A stretch of 6,031 nt of DNA from Deltaproteobacteria bacterium RBG_16_54_11 (GTDB taxonomy: Bacteria > Desulfobacterota > B13-G15 > RBG-16-54-18): contig MGQS01000123.1 in NCBI GenBank assembly GCA_001797905.1, positions 15,478-21,508 of the forward strand, given 5' to 3'. Under the pieces are notes generated by a model. The model did not search any database and was not told the DNA's origin. It worked only from the letters and a program-made list of their open reading frames with translations. This document shows positions 1 through 5,421 of this stretch, one piece after another. The stretch's first letter is position 1. Each line of letters opens with the position of its first letter. A program made the position numbers and the translations under genes.

Positions 1-560
1 GGGATGTAACCCCTGGAGATGCGCCTGAAGATTTCAAACATGTAGGCATCCCGGGGTCCGTAGATGGCGCACGGGCGCAGGATCGTTACATGGAACTTGT
101 CCCGGCAGCTGAGCACCGCCTCCTCCCCGTGCAATTTGCTTTCGCCATACGGGGAGACGGGACAGACAGGGTCCTCCTCCGTTTTTCCCCTCTCGGGGAA
201 AGAGGGGCCGGCAGCGGCCTGGCTTGAGAGGTAGACAAATCGCTTGAGCCCCCGGATATTCCGGGCGGCATCTATCAGCCGCTCTGTCCCCTCCTGGTTG
301 GTCCGGTAAAAATCCCTGCTGCGCAGGGCCCTGGTCGCCCCGCCCAGGTGGCAGATATGGGCAACCCCCTTCAGAGACGGGAGTTTGCCCGCTCCCAGCA
401 GATCCCCGAAGATGTACTCCACCCCTTTGCCCCTGAGCCAGCGCAGATCGCTGCTCTCTCGTACGAGGGCAGTCACCGCATACCCTTTCCAGAGAAGCTC
501 ATCCACGAGATGGCTTCCGATGAATCCTGTAGCCCCGGTTACGAGAACACGCTCACCCAC
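1..560 (-). CDS. NAD-dependent epimerase/dehydratase (extended SDR), partial at left edge
   Basis: This is the N-terminal part (186 codons) of an extended short-chain dehydrogenase/reductase, a soluble NAD(P)-dependent enzyme that usually acts on nucleotide sugars or related alcohol/ketone substrates. The dinucleotide-binding glycine motif GATGFIG lies at residues 9-15, right after the first beta strand. The catalytic serine is in YLSSQAAAG (S112/S113), and the Tyr-Lys pair is Y138-G-E-S-K142. It is followed by the usual LRP..IYGPRD stretch. The start is GTG at 560-558: an in-frame TAA lies only two codons upstream, and a GGGGG purine run sits 7 bases before the GTG. The frame is open to base 1, so the substrate-binding C-terminal half is outside the window. 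The exact substrate is not determined; dihydroflavonol-reductase-like, 3-beta-HSD-like and sugar-epimerase members all share these motifs. It is transcribed divergently from the gene at 971. Confidence 0.9.
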   Translation of the reverse strand, partial: MGERVLVTGATGFIGSHLVDELLWKGYAVTALVRESSDLRWLRGKGVEYIFGDLLGAGKLPSLKGVAHICHLGGATRALRSRDFYRTNQEGTERLIDAARNIRGLKRFVYLSSQAAAGPSFPERGKTEEDPVCPVSPYGESKLHGEEAVLSCRDKFHVTILRPCAIYGPRDAYMFEIFRRISRGYI

Positions 561-597
561 CTCTTATCCCCCAGATCCAAGATCTAAAATCCAGGCC

Positions 598-626
598 CTT
601 ATACCACACCCCGTGGGAAAAGACAA
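598..626 (-). promoter_or_regulatory. candidate sigma70 promoter for the SDR gene
   Basis: Read on the minus strand, a -35-like TTGTCT (626-621) is followed after 17 bases by a -10-like TATAAG (603-598). This puts a start site near 591 and gives a leader of about 30 bases before the GTG at 560. The -10 matches consensus at 5 of 6 positions and the -35 at 4 of 6, with ideal spacing. This is a motif match only, supported by its position in a divergent intergenic region. Confidence 0.45.
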
Positions 627-649
627 CCCAAAGGTGAACTGGGGTGTGG
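604..649. repeat. 9-bp inverted repeat over the SDR promoter (operator-like dyad)
   Basis: CCACACCCC (604-612) is mirrored exactly by GGGGTGTGG (641-649), with 28 bases between the arms. One arm lies in the spacer of the candidate minus-strand promoter and the other just upstream of its -35 box, with the arms offset by 37 bases. The layout would suit a protein-binding dyad. It could also be a hairpin in read-through RNA. No known regulator site is recognised. Confidence 0.4.
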
Positions 650-681
650 ATGCAGGAGGTTGTTGAAAAAATGGATTTCCT

Positions 682-794
682 GCAGGCTGTTCAAAAATGC
701 CCAGATGCAAGTTGAGCCTTGCGAAATCCCGCCATGCCGGGGGCCCTGGACGGATGAGAGAAACGCAGCAGATGGGCGTTTTTCAACAGCCTGC
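682..794. repeat. MITE-like inverted-repeat element (GCAGGCTGTT-AAAAA ends)
   Basis: The left arm 682-708 and right arm 768-794 are each 27 bp and pair as imperfect inverted repeats. Both carry GCAGGCTGTT, then G or C, AAAAA, and (C/T)GCCCA; the mismatches are scattered. The core of about 59 bp has no coding potential. The right side (ACGCAGCAGATGGGCG then TTTTTCAACAGCCTGC) resembles a dispersed repeat I associate with Desulfobacterota genomes; this is from memory and was not searched. There is no transposase, so if mobile it was moved in trans. A degenerate extra left end lies just outside (GCAGG at 652-656, TTGTTGAAAAAATGG at 660-674). TGCAGGA (651-657) also pairs with TCCTGCA (678-684), forming a small hairpin. 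The element occupies a divergent intergenic region and breaks no gene. Confidence 0.65.
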
Positions 795-799
795 ACTAT

Positions 800-827
800 T
801 TGACTTTAAACGACCACTATATATAAT
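800..827 (+). promoter_or_regulatory. strong sigma70-type promoter for the HD/phosphatase pair
   Basis: TTGACT (800-805) and TATAAT (822-827) are separated by 16 bases; the -10 is perfect and the -35 matches 5 of 6. Initiation would fall near 834, leaving an untranslated leader of about 135 bases before the ATG at 971. The promoter begins only 5 bp beyond the inverted-repeat element, so the element forms its upstream flank. No operator or riboswitch is recognised in the leader. The leader is AT-rich at first (TTTTAAAAACGCTTTTTATCG around 862-882) and otherwise unremarkable. Confidence 0.7.
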
Positions 828-922
828 AGTGTTTCCATTATAGCAAGACCCTTGAGATCATCTTTTAAAAACGCTTTTTATCGCATTACCGCACGAGGCA
901 GCCGAGAAGGAAACTATCTTCT

Positions 923-964
923 ATGCAGAGGACAAGAGAAGCGATGTTCGATAGGAAAAGGTAA
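923..964 (+). other. possible 13-codon leader ORF, weakly supported
   Basis: An ATG at 923 opens a 13-codon frame (MQRTREAMFDRKR) ending in TAA at 962-964, six bases before the ATG of the HD gene. A purine stretch GAGAAGGA lies about 12 bases upstream, farther than ideal. Its position in the long leader would allow translational coupling to the HD gene. Short frames like this are common by chance, and there are no regulatory codon runs or attenuator hairpins. It is recorded as a possibility only. Confidence 0.15.
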
Positions 965-970
965 GGCTCA

Positions 971-1564
971 ATGGCGAGACCTGACACGGATTTGAAGCGG
1001 ATCGCCGATCTCCTCTTTGAGGTGGGGATGCTGAAGAGGACCCCCCGGACCGGTTACCGCTTTTTGGGCACGGGAGAGGAATCGGTTGCCGAGCACCTCT
1101 TCAGCGCCGCCTTCATCGGATATTGCCTGGCTCAATTGGATGAGGGGGTCGACGCCTTCAAGGTGGTCAAGATGTGTCTCTTCCATGACCTCCCCGAGGC
1201 GAGGACCGGAGACCATAACTACGTCTACAAAAAGTACGTCCGGGTGGATGAGGAGAGGGCAGCCGAGGATCTGGCTGCTGGGCTCCCCTTTGCCCATGAG
1301 ATCAAGGGCCTGATTGCGGAGTTCAATGAACACAAGACGCAGGAGGCCGTTCTCTCCCACGATGCCGACCAGTTGGCGCTGCTGCTGCAACTCAAAGAGC
1401 ACAAAGACCTGGGCAGCCGCTACGCCGATGCGTGGCTCCGCAATAACGCCAAGCGGTTGCAGACAGAGGTGGCCAAGAGCATGGCCGAAGCCATCCTGCA
1501 GACCGATTTGTCCGCATGGTGGTTTAAAGAAAAAGATGCGGACTGGTGGGTAAAGGGAAAGTAA
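971..1564 (+). CDS. HD-domain phosphohydrolase, YfbR/HDDC2-like (5'-deoxynucleotidase-type)
   Basis: This 197-residue soluble HD-superfamily protein is probably a divalent-metal phosphomonoesterase acting on nucleoside monophosphates, as YfbR and HDDC2 do. The first metal histidine is in ESVAEH (H42), followed by the H72-D73 doublet in CLFHDLPEARTGD, with E76 and D81 at the family's conserved acidic positions. The second metal aspartate is in SHDADQLALLL (D133 or D131). The length is typical of the family (about 180-200). The start is ATG 971, with a TAAGG purine element 4 bases upstream and a good promoter at 800-827. The C-terminus is odd: AWWFKEKD is followed by DWWVKGK, because the coding end contains the first units of the tandem repeat that continues downstream. 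The stop is TAA 1562-1564. The next gene follows 87 bases later on the same strand, so the two probably share a transcript. The substrate is inferred from the family only. Confidence 0.85.
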   Translation: MARPDTDLKRIADLLFEVGMLKRTPRTGYRFLGTGEESVAEHLFSAAFIGYCLAQLDEGVDAFKVVKMCLFHDLPEARTGDHNYVYKKYVRVDEERAAEDLAAGLPFAHEIKGLIAEFNEHKTQEAVLSHDADQLALLLQLKEHKDLGSRYADAWLRNNAKRLQTEVAKSMAEAILQTDLSAWWFKEKDADWWVKGK

Positions 1565-1680
1565 CTAAGGTGCCGCAGACTGGTGGATAAAGGGAAAAAA
1601 ATAAGGGGCCGCGGATTGATGGGTAAAGAAAAAGTAACAAGGAGCCGCGGAGTGGCGGGTAAAGGGGAAGTAGAGAAGTT
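1538..1680 (+). repeat. imperfect tandem repeat (~36 bp x 4) spanning the gene junction
   Basis: Successive units start at 1538 (37 bp), 1575 (36 bp), 1611 (36 bp) and 1647 (about 34 bp, fading into unique sequence). The shared pattern is close to GCGGACTGGTGGGTAAAG followed by GGAAAGTAACAAGGNGCC. A still more degenerate copy (CGCATGGTGGTTTAAAGAAAAAGAT) lies at 1513-1537 inside the HD gene. The first full unit encodes the end of the HD protein including its stop, the next two fill the gap between genes, and the last supplies the start of the phosphatase. The likely origin is local duplication by slippage. Each unit contains a purine-rich AAGG-type stretch, so the array also repeats potential ribosome-binding sites. 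Confidence 0.85.
1639..1644 (+). promoter_or_regulatory. ribosome-binding site deciding the phosphatase start
   Basis: AAGGAG at 1639-1644 stands 7 bases before the GTG at 1652, a near-ideal Shine-Dalgarno arrangement. The upstream alternatives, GTG 1583 and ATG 1619, have only more distant purine runs (spacings of about 12 and 10) and would add a basic repeat-derived tail. The AAGGAG belongs to the third tandem-repeat unit. Confidence 0.7.
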
Positions 1681-2302
1681 CTTCGCCATCGGTGACATCC
1701 ATGGCAATCTCTCACACCTCGAGCAGTTGCTGGAGAAGATCAAACCCGCGCTGAACCGAGAGAAGGATACCCTGGTCTTTTTGGGGGACTACATCGACCG
1801 CGGTCCCGATGCCAAGGGGGTCGTTGATTACATCATCCGGTTGCAAAAGGATCTCCCGCATGTAGTCTGTCTCAAGGGAAATCACGAGGAGATGCTCCTC
1901 GATTGGGTCATCAACGGAAAAAACTATGACCTCTACCTCTACAACGGCGGCGCTGCCACCATCAGGACGTATTCCCTTGGCGGCGAGTTCAAGCTCCCGC
2001 AAGAGCACCTCGATTTCTTCACCTCGCTGCTATTGTACTATGAGACGGAGAAATACATCTTTGTCCACGCGGGCATAAGGGGGGGCATCCCCCTGGAGGA
2101 GCAGGACCCCCACGACCTCATCTGGATCAGGGATGAATTCATCCTCTCGCCGCACGACTTCGGCAAGACGGTAGTCTTCGGCCACACCCCCCTGCAGCGG
2201 GTATTTATAGCACCCAATAAGATCGGCATCGACACCGGAGCCGTCTACGGAGGAACCCTTACCTGCCTGGAACTCCCGGCTCAACGATTCTACAGCGTGT
2301 GA
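1652..2302 (+). CDS. PPP-family metallophosphatase (bacterial serine/threonine phosphatase, PrpA/PrpB-like)
   Basis: This is a dimetal phosphoesterase of the PPP family, which hydrolyses phosphoserine/threonine or other phosphate esters in the cytosol. With the GTG 1652 start it is 216 residues, matching PrpA/PrpB-type phosphatases and shorter than ApaH (about 270-280). All signature blocks are present in order: GDIHG (D15, H17), GDYIDRGPD (D46, D49, R50), GNHEEM (N77, H78), FVHAG (H139) and FGHTP (H178). The final stretch ends in a beta-rich IGIDTGAVYGG typical of the fold. The frame is open further upstream to GTG 1583, but those 23 extra residues (MDKGKKIRGRG...) are encoded by the tandem repeat and are rich in K, R and G. 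The start used here is chosen for its strong ribosome-binding site and because the catalytic domain begins 10 residues later. It lies downstream of the HD phosphohydrolase and is probably cotranscribed. A protein target or nucleotide substrate cannot be read from sequence; diadenosine tetraphosphatase activity is an alternative. Confidence 0.88.
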   Translation: MAGKGEVEKFFAIGDIHGNLSHLEQLLEKIKPALNREKDTLVFLGDYIDRGPDAKGVVDYIIRLQKDLPHVVCLKGNHEEMLLDWVINGKNYDLYLYNGGAATIRTYSLGGEFKLPQEHLDFFTSLLLYYETEKYIFVHAGIRGGIPLEEQDPHDLIWIRDEFILSPHDFGKTVVFGHTPLQRVFIAPNKIGIDTGAVYGGTLTCLELPAQRFYSV

Positions 2303-2425
2303 TCTTATTGTCCCATTCAGGGAGTAAAGCCTTTTCCTTGAAGCAAAGACTTTTGACCAAAGGGTCACCTCCGGCGGTTTGCTAAAGGGTCCCGTACTGC
2401 TGTGCATAAATCAGAGAGGTCGGGA

Positions 2426-2478
2426 TGTATCGCTATGCGATACAGGGGAAGGGGGGATTTTCCCCGCCCTTGGCGGGG
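2426..2478. terminator. hairpin cluster between convergent genes, probable bidirectional terminator
   Basis: Two perfect compact stems lie between the plus-strand phosphatase stop (2302) and the minus-strand transporter stop (2487). They are TGTATCGC-TAT-GCGATACA (2426-2444, 8 bp) and CCCCGCC-CTT-GGCGGGG (2462-2478, 7 bp, very GC-rich). An alternative pairing GGGGAA (2445-2450) with TTCCCC (2460-2465) would compete with the second stem. On the plus strand the GC stem is followed by TAGTTTACTT, a weak U-tract; on the minus strand it is followed by AAAATCCCCCC with no U-tract. The position suits termination of both converging transcripts, but a canonical intrinsic terminator is seen on neither strand. 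A smaller dyad, TGACC-AAAG-GGTCA, is at 2354-2367. The rest of 2303-2486 holds nothing recognisable. Confidence 0.5.
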
Positions 2479-2486
2479 TAGTTTAC

Positions 2487-3584
2487 TTACCCTTTACCAA
2501 GGCTCTTATCCCTTTTGTTTTGTTTCCGACGTGTGGGGGGAGCAGTGTAGATCTCTATGATGGCCAGACAGATGGTGACGACGAGGGGGCCGGCAATAAA
2601 ACCAACCAACCCGAAGACCAGTAACCCCCCCAAGACGCTGAAGAAGATCAACAGGGGGTGAATCTGAGTCCTCCCGCTGATGATCAGGGGGCTCAGGAAG
2701 TTGTCCGAGAGGCTCACCAAGGTCGCACCCCAGATACCGAGGATCACGGCCTTGGCGTAGGCCCCCTGGATCAGGAGGAACACCACGGCAGGGACCCACA
2801 CCATAAAGGGGCCCACGATACGCATAAAGGACAGCAAGGCCATCACCGTCCCCCAGAACAGGGGGGAGCCAAGCCCCACGATCATGAACCCCACGGCCCC
2901 CATTCCCCCCTGTACCAGGGCCACCACGATGCCGCCGTAGATGGTGGCGTGGATCATCTCGACGATCTTCCTCAGCATGTCATCCCGTTGCTTGGCTGAG
3001 AGGGGGATAAGGGCCTTTATCTTCGTGAGGACCTCCTCGCCGTCCTTGAAGAGAAAGAAGAGGGTGATGGACATCAGAAAGAATTCAAGGATGATGGTGG
3101 AAAGCCCCTTGATGAACTTGGGGGCCTGGCTGGCTATATACAGGCTTAACTTGCTTAGATTGTCGAGCAGGAGCGTCTGGAGGTTTATCTGGGAAAGATC
3201 GAAATAACGATCGAGCGCCTCCCCTATCCGTTGCACGAGGTCGGTCTGTGCGAGACTCTGAAAAAATGTTATGTGCTTTCCCTCTCTAATGAACTGTTCA
3301 GAGTACTGGTATAGAGTAAGCAGCTCTTTGGCGATGAGGTTGAGCACAAAGCCGGCGGGGATGATGATGGCGATGATGACGACGACGGTCATCGTTAAGG
3401 CGGCCCATCCCCGCCGGTTGCGAAAGAACCTGTTGACTCTCTTAAAGGGGGGATAAAAGATGATGGTCAAGATGGCTGCCCACGCAATAATAGAAAAAAA
3501 TGGAGACAGGATACGAAAAAAGAGATAGAAGGCCATGATGACCAGGGCGAGGAACAACAGATTAAACAACGATTCTTTTTTCAT
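2487..3584 (-). CDS. AI-2E family transporter (PerM/YdiK/TqsA-like membrane protein)
   Basis: This 365-residue polytopic inner-membrane protein belongs to the AI-2E transporter family (PF01594), whose members export autoinducer-2 or act as cation/proton antiporters or permeases of unknown cargo. Hydrophobic segments lie near residues 7-46 (two helices), 62-85, 160-180, 212-238, 240-270, 278-295 and 308-345. A long soluble stretch at about 86-158 separates the third and fourth. Family hallmarks are the DNFLSPLIISGR motif (294-305), IHPLLIFFSVLGG, and GLVGFIAGP near the end. The tail after 348 is short and basic (TRRKQNKRDK). The start is ATG 3584: GAGG lies 6 bases upstream, whereas the in-frame ATG at 3590 abuts that GAGG and leaves no spacing. 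It is the last gene of the minus-strand operon, 9 bp after the HAD gene. The cargo is unknown; an operon-related metabolite is an inference. Confidence 0.9.
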   Translation of the reverse strand: MKKESLFNLLFLALVIMAFYLFFRILSPFFSIIAWAAILTIIFYPPFKRVNRFFRNRRGWAALTMTVVVIIAIIIPAGFVLNLIAKELLTLYQYSEQFIREGKHITFFQSLAQTDLVQRIGEALDRYFDLSQINLQTLLLDNLSKLSLYIASQAPKFIKGLSTIILEFFLMSITLFFLFKDGEEVLTKIKALIPLSAKQRDDMLRKIVEMIHATIYGGIVVALVQGGMGAVGFMIVGLGSPLFWGTVMALLSFMRIVGPFMVWVPAVVFLLIQGAYAKAVILGIWGATLVSLSDNFLSPLIISGRTQIHPLLIFFSVLGGLLVFGLVGFIAGPLVVTICLAIIEIYTAPPTRRKQNKRDKSLGKG

Positions 3585-3593
3585 GATCATCCT

Positions 3594-4649
3594 CTATCCG
3601 AGGGACCCGATGCGGACCCCTCTTATCTGTTTACGAAACTGTTGGCTCCTCTCAGTCCACCGTGCTTGATTATCAGGGGTGATCACCCCGATCTCGACAT
3701 CCGGCGCAAGGCTCGCCAGCTGCCCCGCCGCTACCCCGGCAGAGCGCAGGACCGCCTTCCCCCAGTGGGGCAACAAAGCCATCACCCCTTCTGCCCCGCC
3801 TGCTGCGAAGAGCTGAGCGCAGATGGAGATGATTTTCGTATCCCTACCCAGACAGGCCACGTGCGCCGCTTTGATGGCATAGGAGTTGCCGTTGAAGGAG
3901 AGGGCCAGCCCCCCTCCCGCCTTGACCATCTCCAGGGCCTGAAAATCGGTGATGCTGTCCCCCACGTACATGACCTCGGAGACCTCGGCGCCGTTGCGCT
4001 GCAAGATCGTCCGCACGACCGCCGCCTTCGCCTCCCCCCCGACGGGATCCACCTCCTCCAAAACCCTGTTGATCTGCATGCCGGCCAGCTCCTCCCAGAA
4101 GATCTGATTGAGCCGCTGCACCACCCGCCTCCCGGCTTCAGGGGGATTCGCCAGCCCCGACCCCCAGTCGATCATGGGCATGCGGACGATCTCCCCTGCC
4201 ACCTGCCGCAGATACCCCTCTTCCTCTTTGGGAATGGGATAGCGATCGAGCGCAAGCGCGGTGCAGTATGCCGCCTCGAAGGGGAAATCGATGACCTCAC
4301 AGAGGGCCTTGATATAGGGCTCGTAGCTGGTGCTGACGATAAAGGCGGGCATCCTTTCCCTGACGAAGCGGAGGGTCTCCTGTGCACCGGGCATCAGGAG
4401 GATGTTTGCGCGGGAGAACTCCTCGATCCGCTTGTCCGTCGCGCCAAAGGCCTTGAGAAAGGGGAGGATCAGGCGCAGGGTGTCACCTGCCTTATACCCG
4501 GGCCGCTTCTCCACATCTGCCAGGTAGTCGTCATACTTGCTCAGCAGGGAGAAGAACGCCTCCCCCTGGGGGACGAAAGAGGCAGCCAGCTCCATGGCGT
4601 TGTCGTTCTTGGAGATCGGGCCTTCGCAGTCGGTAACAAAGATCCTCAT
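3594..4649 (-). CDS. HAD-superfamily hydrolase, archaeal-type (EhaR/COG4030-like)
   Basis: This 351-residue cytosolic HAD-fold protein is probably a phosphatase. The opening MRIFVTDCEGPISKNDNA gives motif I with nucleophile D7; the second acidic residue is E9 rather than the usual Asp. Motif II is VSTSYE (S106/T107), with a large helical cap between them containing KYDDYLADV and RPGYKAGDTL. A lysine in GGEAKAA (K208) fits motif III, and VGDSITD (G230-D231, D235) is motif IV. I recognise the DCEGPISKNDNA opening and the STSYEPYI...YCT block as close to the archaeal family that includes EhaR of methanogens; this is from memory and was not searched. The start ATG 4649 overlaps the TGA of the formyltransferase (ATGA) and has AAGGA 6 bases upstream, so coupled translation is likely. 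The frame is open far upstream (to 5066), but that is only a shadow of the previous gene. The substrate is unknown. The last 60 residues beyond motif IV carry no motif I know. Confidence 0.83.
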   Translation of the reverse strand: MRIFVTDCEGPISKNDNAMELAASFVPQGEAFFSLLSKYDDYLADVEKRPGYKAGDTLRLILPFLKAFGATDKRIEEFSRANILLMPGAQETLRFVRERMPAFIVSTSYEPYIKALCEVIDFPFEAAYCTALALDRYPIPKEEEGYLRQVAGEIVRMPMIDWGSGLANPPEAGRRVVQRLNQIFWEELAGMQINRVLEEVDPVGGEAKAAVVRTILQRNGAEVSEVMYVGDSITDFQALEMVKAGGGLALSFNGNSYAIKAAHVACLGRDTKIISICAQLFAAGGAEGVMALLPHWGKAVLRSAGVAAGQLASLAPDVEIGVITPDNQARWTERSQQFRKQIRGVRIGSLG

Positions 4650-5419
4650 CTTAAGTCCTTGAGGTATTCCTCTACCTCCTGGGTCAGGACAAGCCCTTGT
4701 AGCTCTTTTCCCTTGCCGCCCATGACCCGCCCGTCCTTTATCCGGATCCTCCCCTCTGCCACGGCCTTGAGGGTGAGGATGATGAGCGGTATCTCCCGGC
4801 GCACCCCCTCCTGGCGGATCAGCCAAAACAAGGGACCGCGCTTCTCGGGACCCCCCTTCCAGAAGGGGGTAAACGCGCCCCCCTGGATGGGAAAGGAGGA
4901 ATAGGCCACAACCGCCCCCCGGTCCAGCTCCGGCGTGACGAGGTGCATCATCGCCCCGGTGGTATCGGCCCGCTCTCTCATCAGCTCGTCGATCACCTCC
5001 TCCCATGCCCCGGTCGGACCGCCGGGCAGGGCCGGGTGGAGGTTGATCAGGGGGTGTCGTTGGCACATCTCGGGGCTCACGATGAGCATGTAGCCGGCAA
5101 GCACGAGCAGGGCATTGTTATGGGAGGCAATCCTCTCCATCACCCCCCTATGGTATTCCGCGCGCCATTGCTCCCGATCTTTCTTGCGGAGCTCAGGTTT
5201 AAATCGGCGCGAGGAAAAGGTGATGGTCTCCAAACCCAATTCTGCGGCAAGGTCCAGAAAGAGATCGCTCTGCGCTGCCTCGCCCCTCTCCCGGTCGCAA
5301 AAGACAAAGGTCATCTCCGCGGGGATGAAACCGTCTTTGATCCGCTCCCAGACCGCCTGGAGCAGCTGCCTGGCTGCCAGGTCCCTGCCTGTGGAGAACC
5401 AGCCGAATTGAAAGGGCAT
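4646..5419 (-). CDS. formyltransferase-fold protein (PurN/Fmt-like), substrate unknown
   Basis: This 257-residue soluble protein has the formyl-transferase fold (PF00551), whose members move a formyl group from 10-formyltetrahydrofolate to an amine. All residues of the GART active site are visible: INLHPALPGG gives N126 and H128, AMMHLV gives H159, and TPELDRG gives the catalytic aspartate D166. The preceding LLVLAGYMLIVSPEM is also typical. The N-terminal phosphate-binding loop differs from PurN (here GWFSTGRDLAA), so glycinamide ribonucleotide is unlikely to be the substrate. The C-terminal part (LIRQEGVRREIPLIILTLKAV) is not the PurN ending. The start is ATG 5419, with AGGGGG 6 bases upstream; the in-frame TTG at 5425 abuts that element. 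The gene follows the PfkB kinase by 2 bp and overlaps the HAD gene by 4 bp. A perfect 7-bp palindrome lies inside it at 4852-4869. Confidence 0.85.
   Translation of the reverse strand: MPFQFGWFSTGRDLAARQLLQAVWERIKDGFIPAEMTFVFCDRERGEAAQSDLFLDLAAELGLETITFSSRRFKPELRKKDREQWRAEYHRGVMERIASHNNALLVLAGYMLIVSPEMCQRHPLINLHPALPGGPTGAWEEVIDELMRERADTTGAMMHLVTPELDRGAVVAYSSFPIQGGAFTPFWKGGPEKRGPLFWLIRQEGVRREIPLIILTLKAVAEGRIRIKDGRVMGGKGKELQGLVLTQEVEEYLKDLR
4852..4869. repeat. short perfect palindrome inside the formyltransferase gene
   Basis: CCCCCTT (4852-4858), loop CCAG and AAGGGGG (4863-4869) form a 7-bp GC-rich stem encoding part of TPFWKGGPEKRG (about residues 184-195). GC-rich CCCCCTT/AAGGGGG palindromes occur as dispersed repeats in many genomes, sometimes inserted in frame. 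Here it may simply follow from the codons of a conserved W-K-G-G segment. Confidence 0.3.
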
Positions 5420-5421
5420 CG

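Noticed and set aside
599..796. A 65-codon open frame on the minus strand through the intergenic region
   Set aside because: It is composed of the inverted-repeat element and the dyad, has no recognisable domain and no convincing ribosome-binding site.
834..970. A riboswitch or attenuator in the long leader of the HD gene
   Set aside because: No conserved riboswitch core, stable stem or U-tract could be found by eye. Only an ordinary leader with a doubtful 13-codon frame is present.
968..1402. A 144-codon minus-strand frame opposite the HD gene
   Set aside because: It is a shadow of the HD-domain gene, whose metal-binding motifs are all in the plus-strand frame.
1583..1651. An upstream GTG/ATG start for the phosphatase, adding 23 or 11 residues
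   Set aside because: This stretch is tandem repeat giving a K/R/G-rich tail with poorer ribosome-binding spacing. GTG 1652 has AAGGAG at 7 bases. It is kept as an alternative rather than excluded completely.
1538..1680. A CRISPR array as an explanation for the ~36-bp periodicity
   Set aside because: The units are contiguous and degenerate with no unique spacers between them, and they overlap coding sequence, so this is a tandem duplication.
3642..4904. A 420-codon open frame on the plus strand
   Set aside because: It is antisense to the HAD and formyltransferase genes, both of which have full catalytic motifs. Its product is rich in P, H, G and R with no domain, as expected from the reverse complement of GC-rich coding DNA.
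4650..5066. A 139-residue N-terminal extension of the HAD protein in an open frame
   Set aside because: It lies wholly over the formyltransferase in another frame, and its composition (runs of G, R, P, H) is that of a shadow. The HAD domain starts exactly at ATG 4649, which has its own ribosome-binding site.
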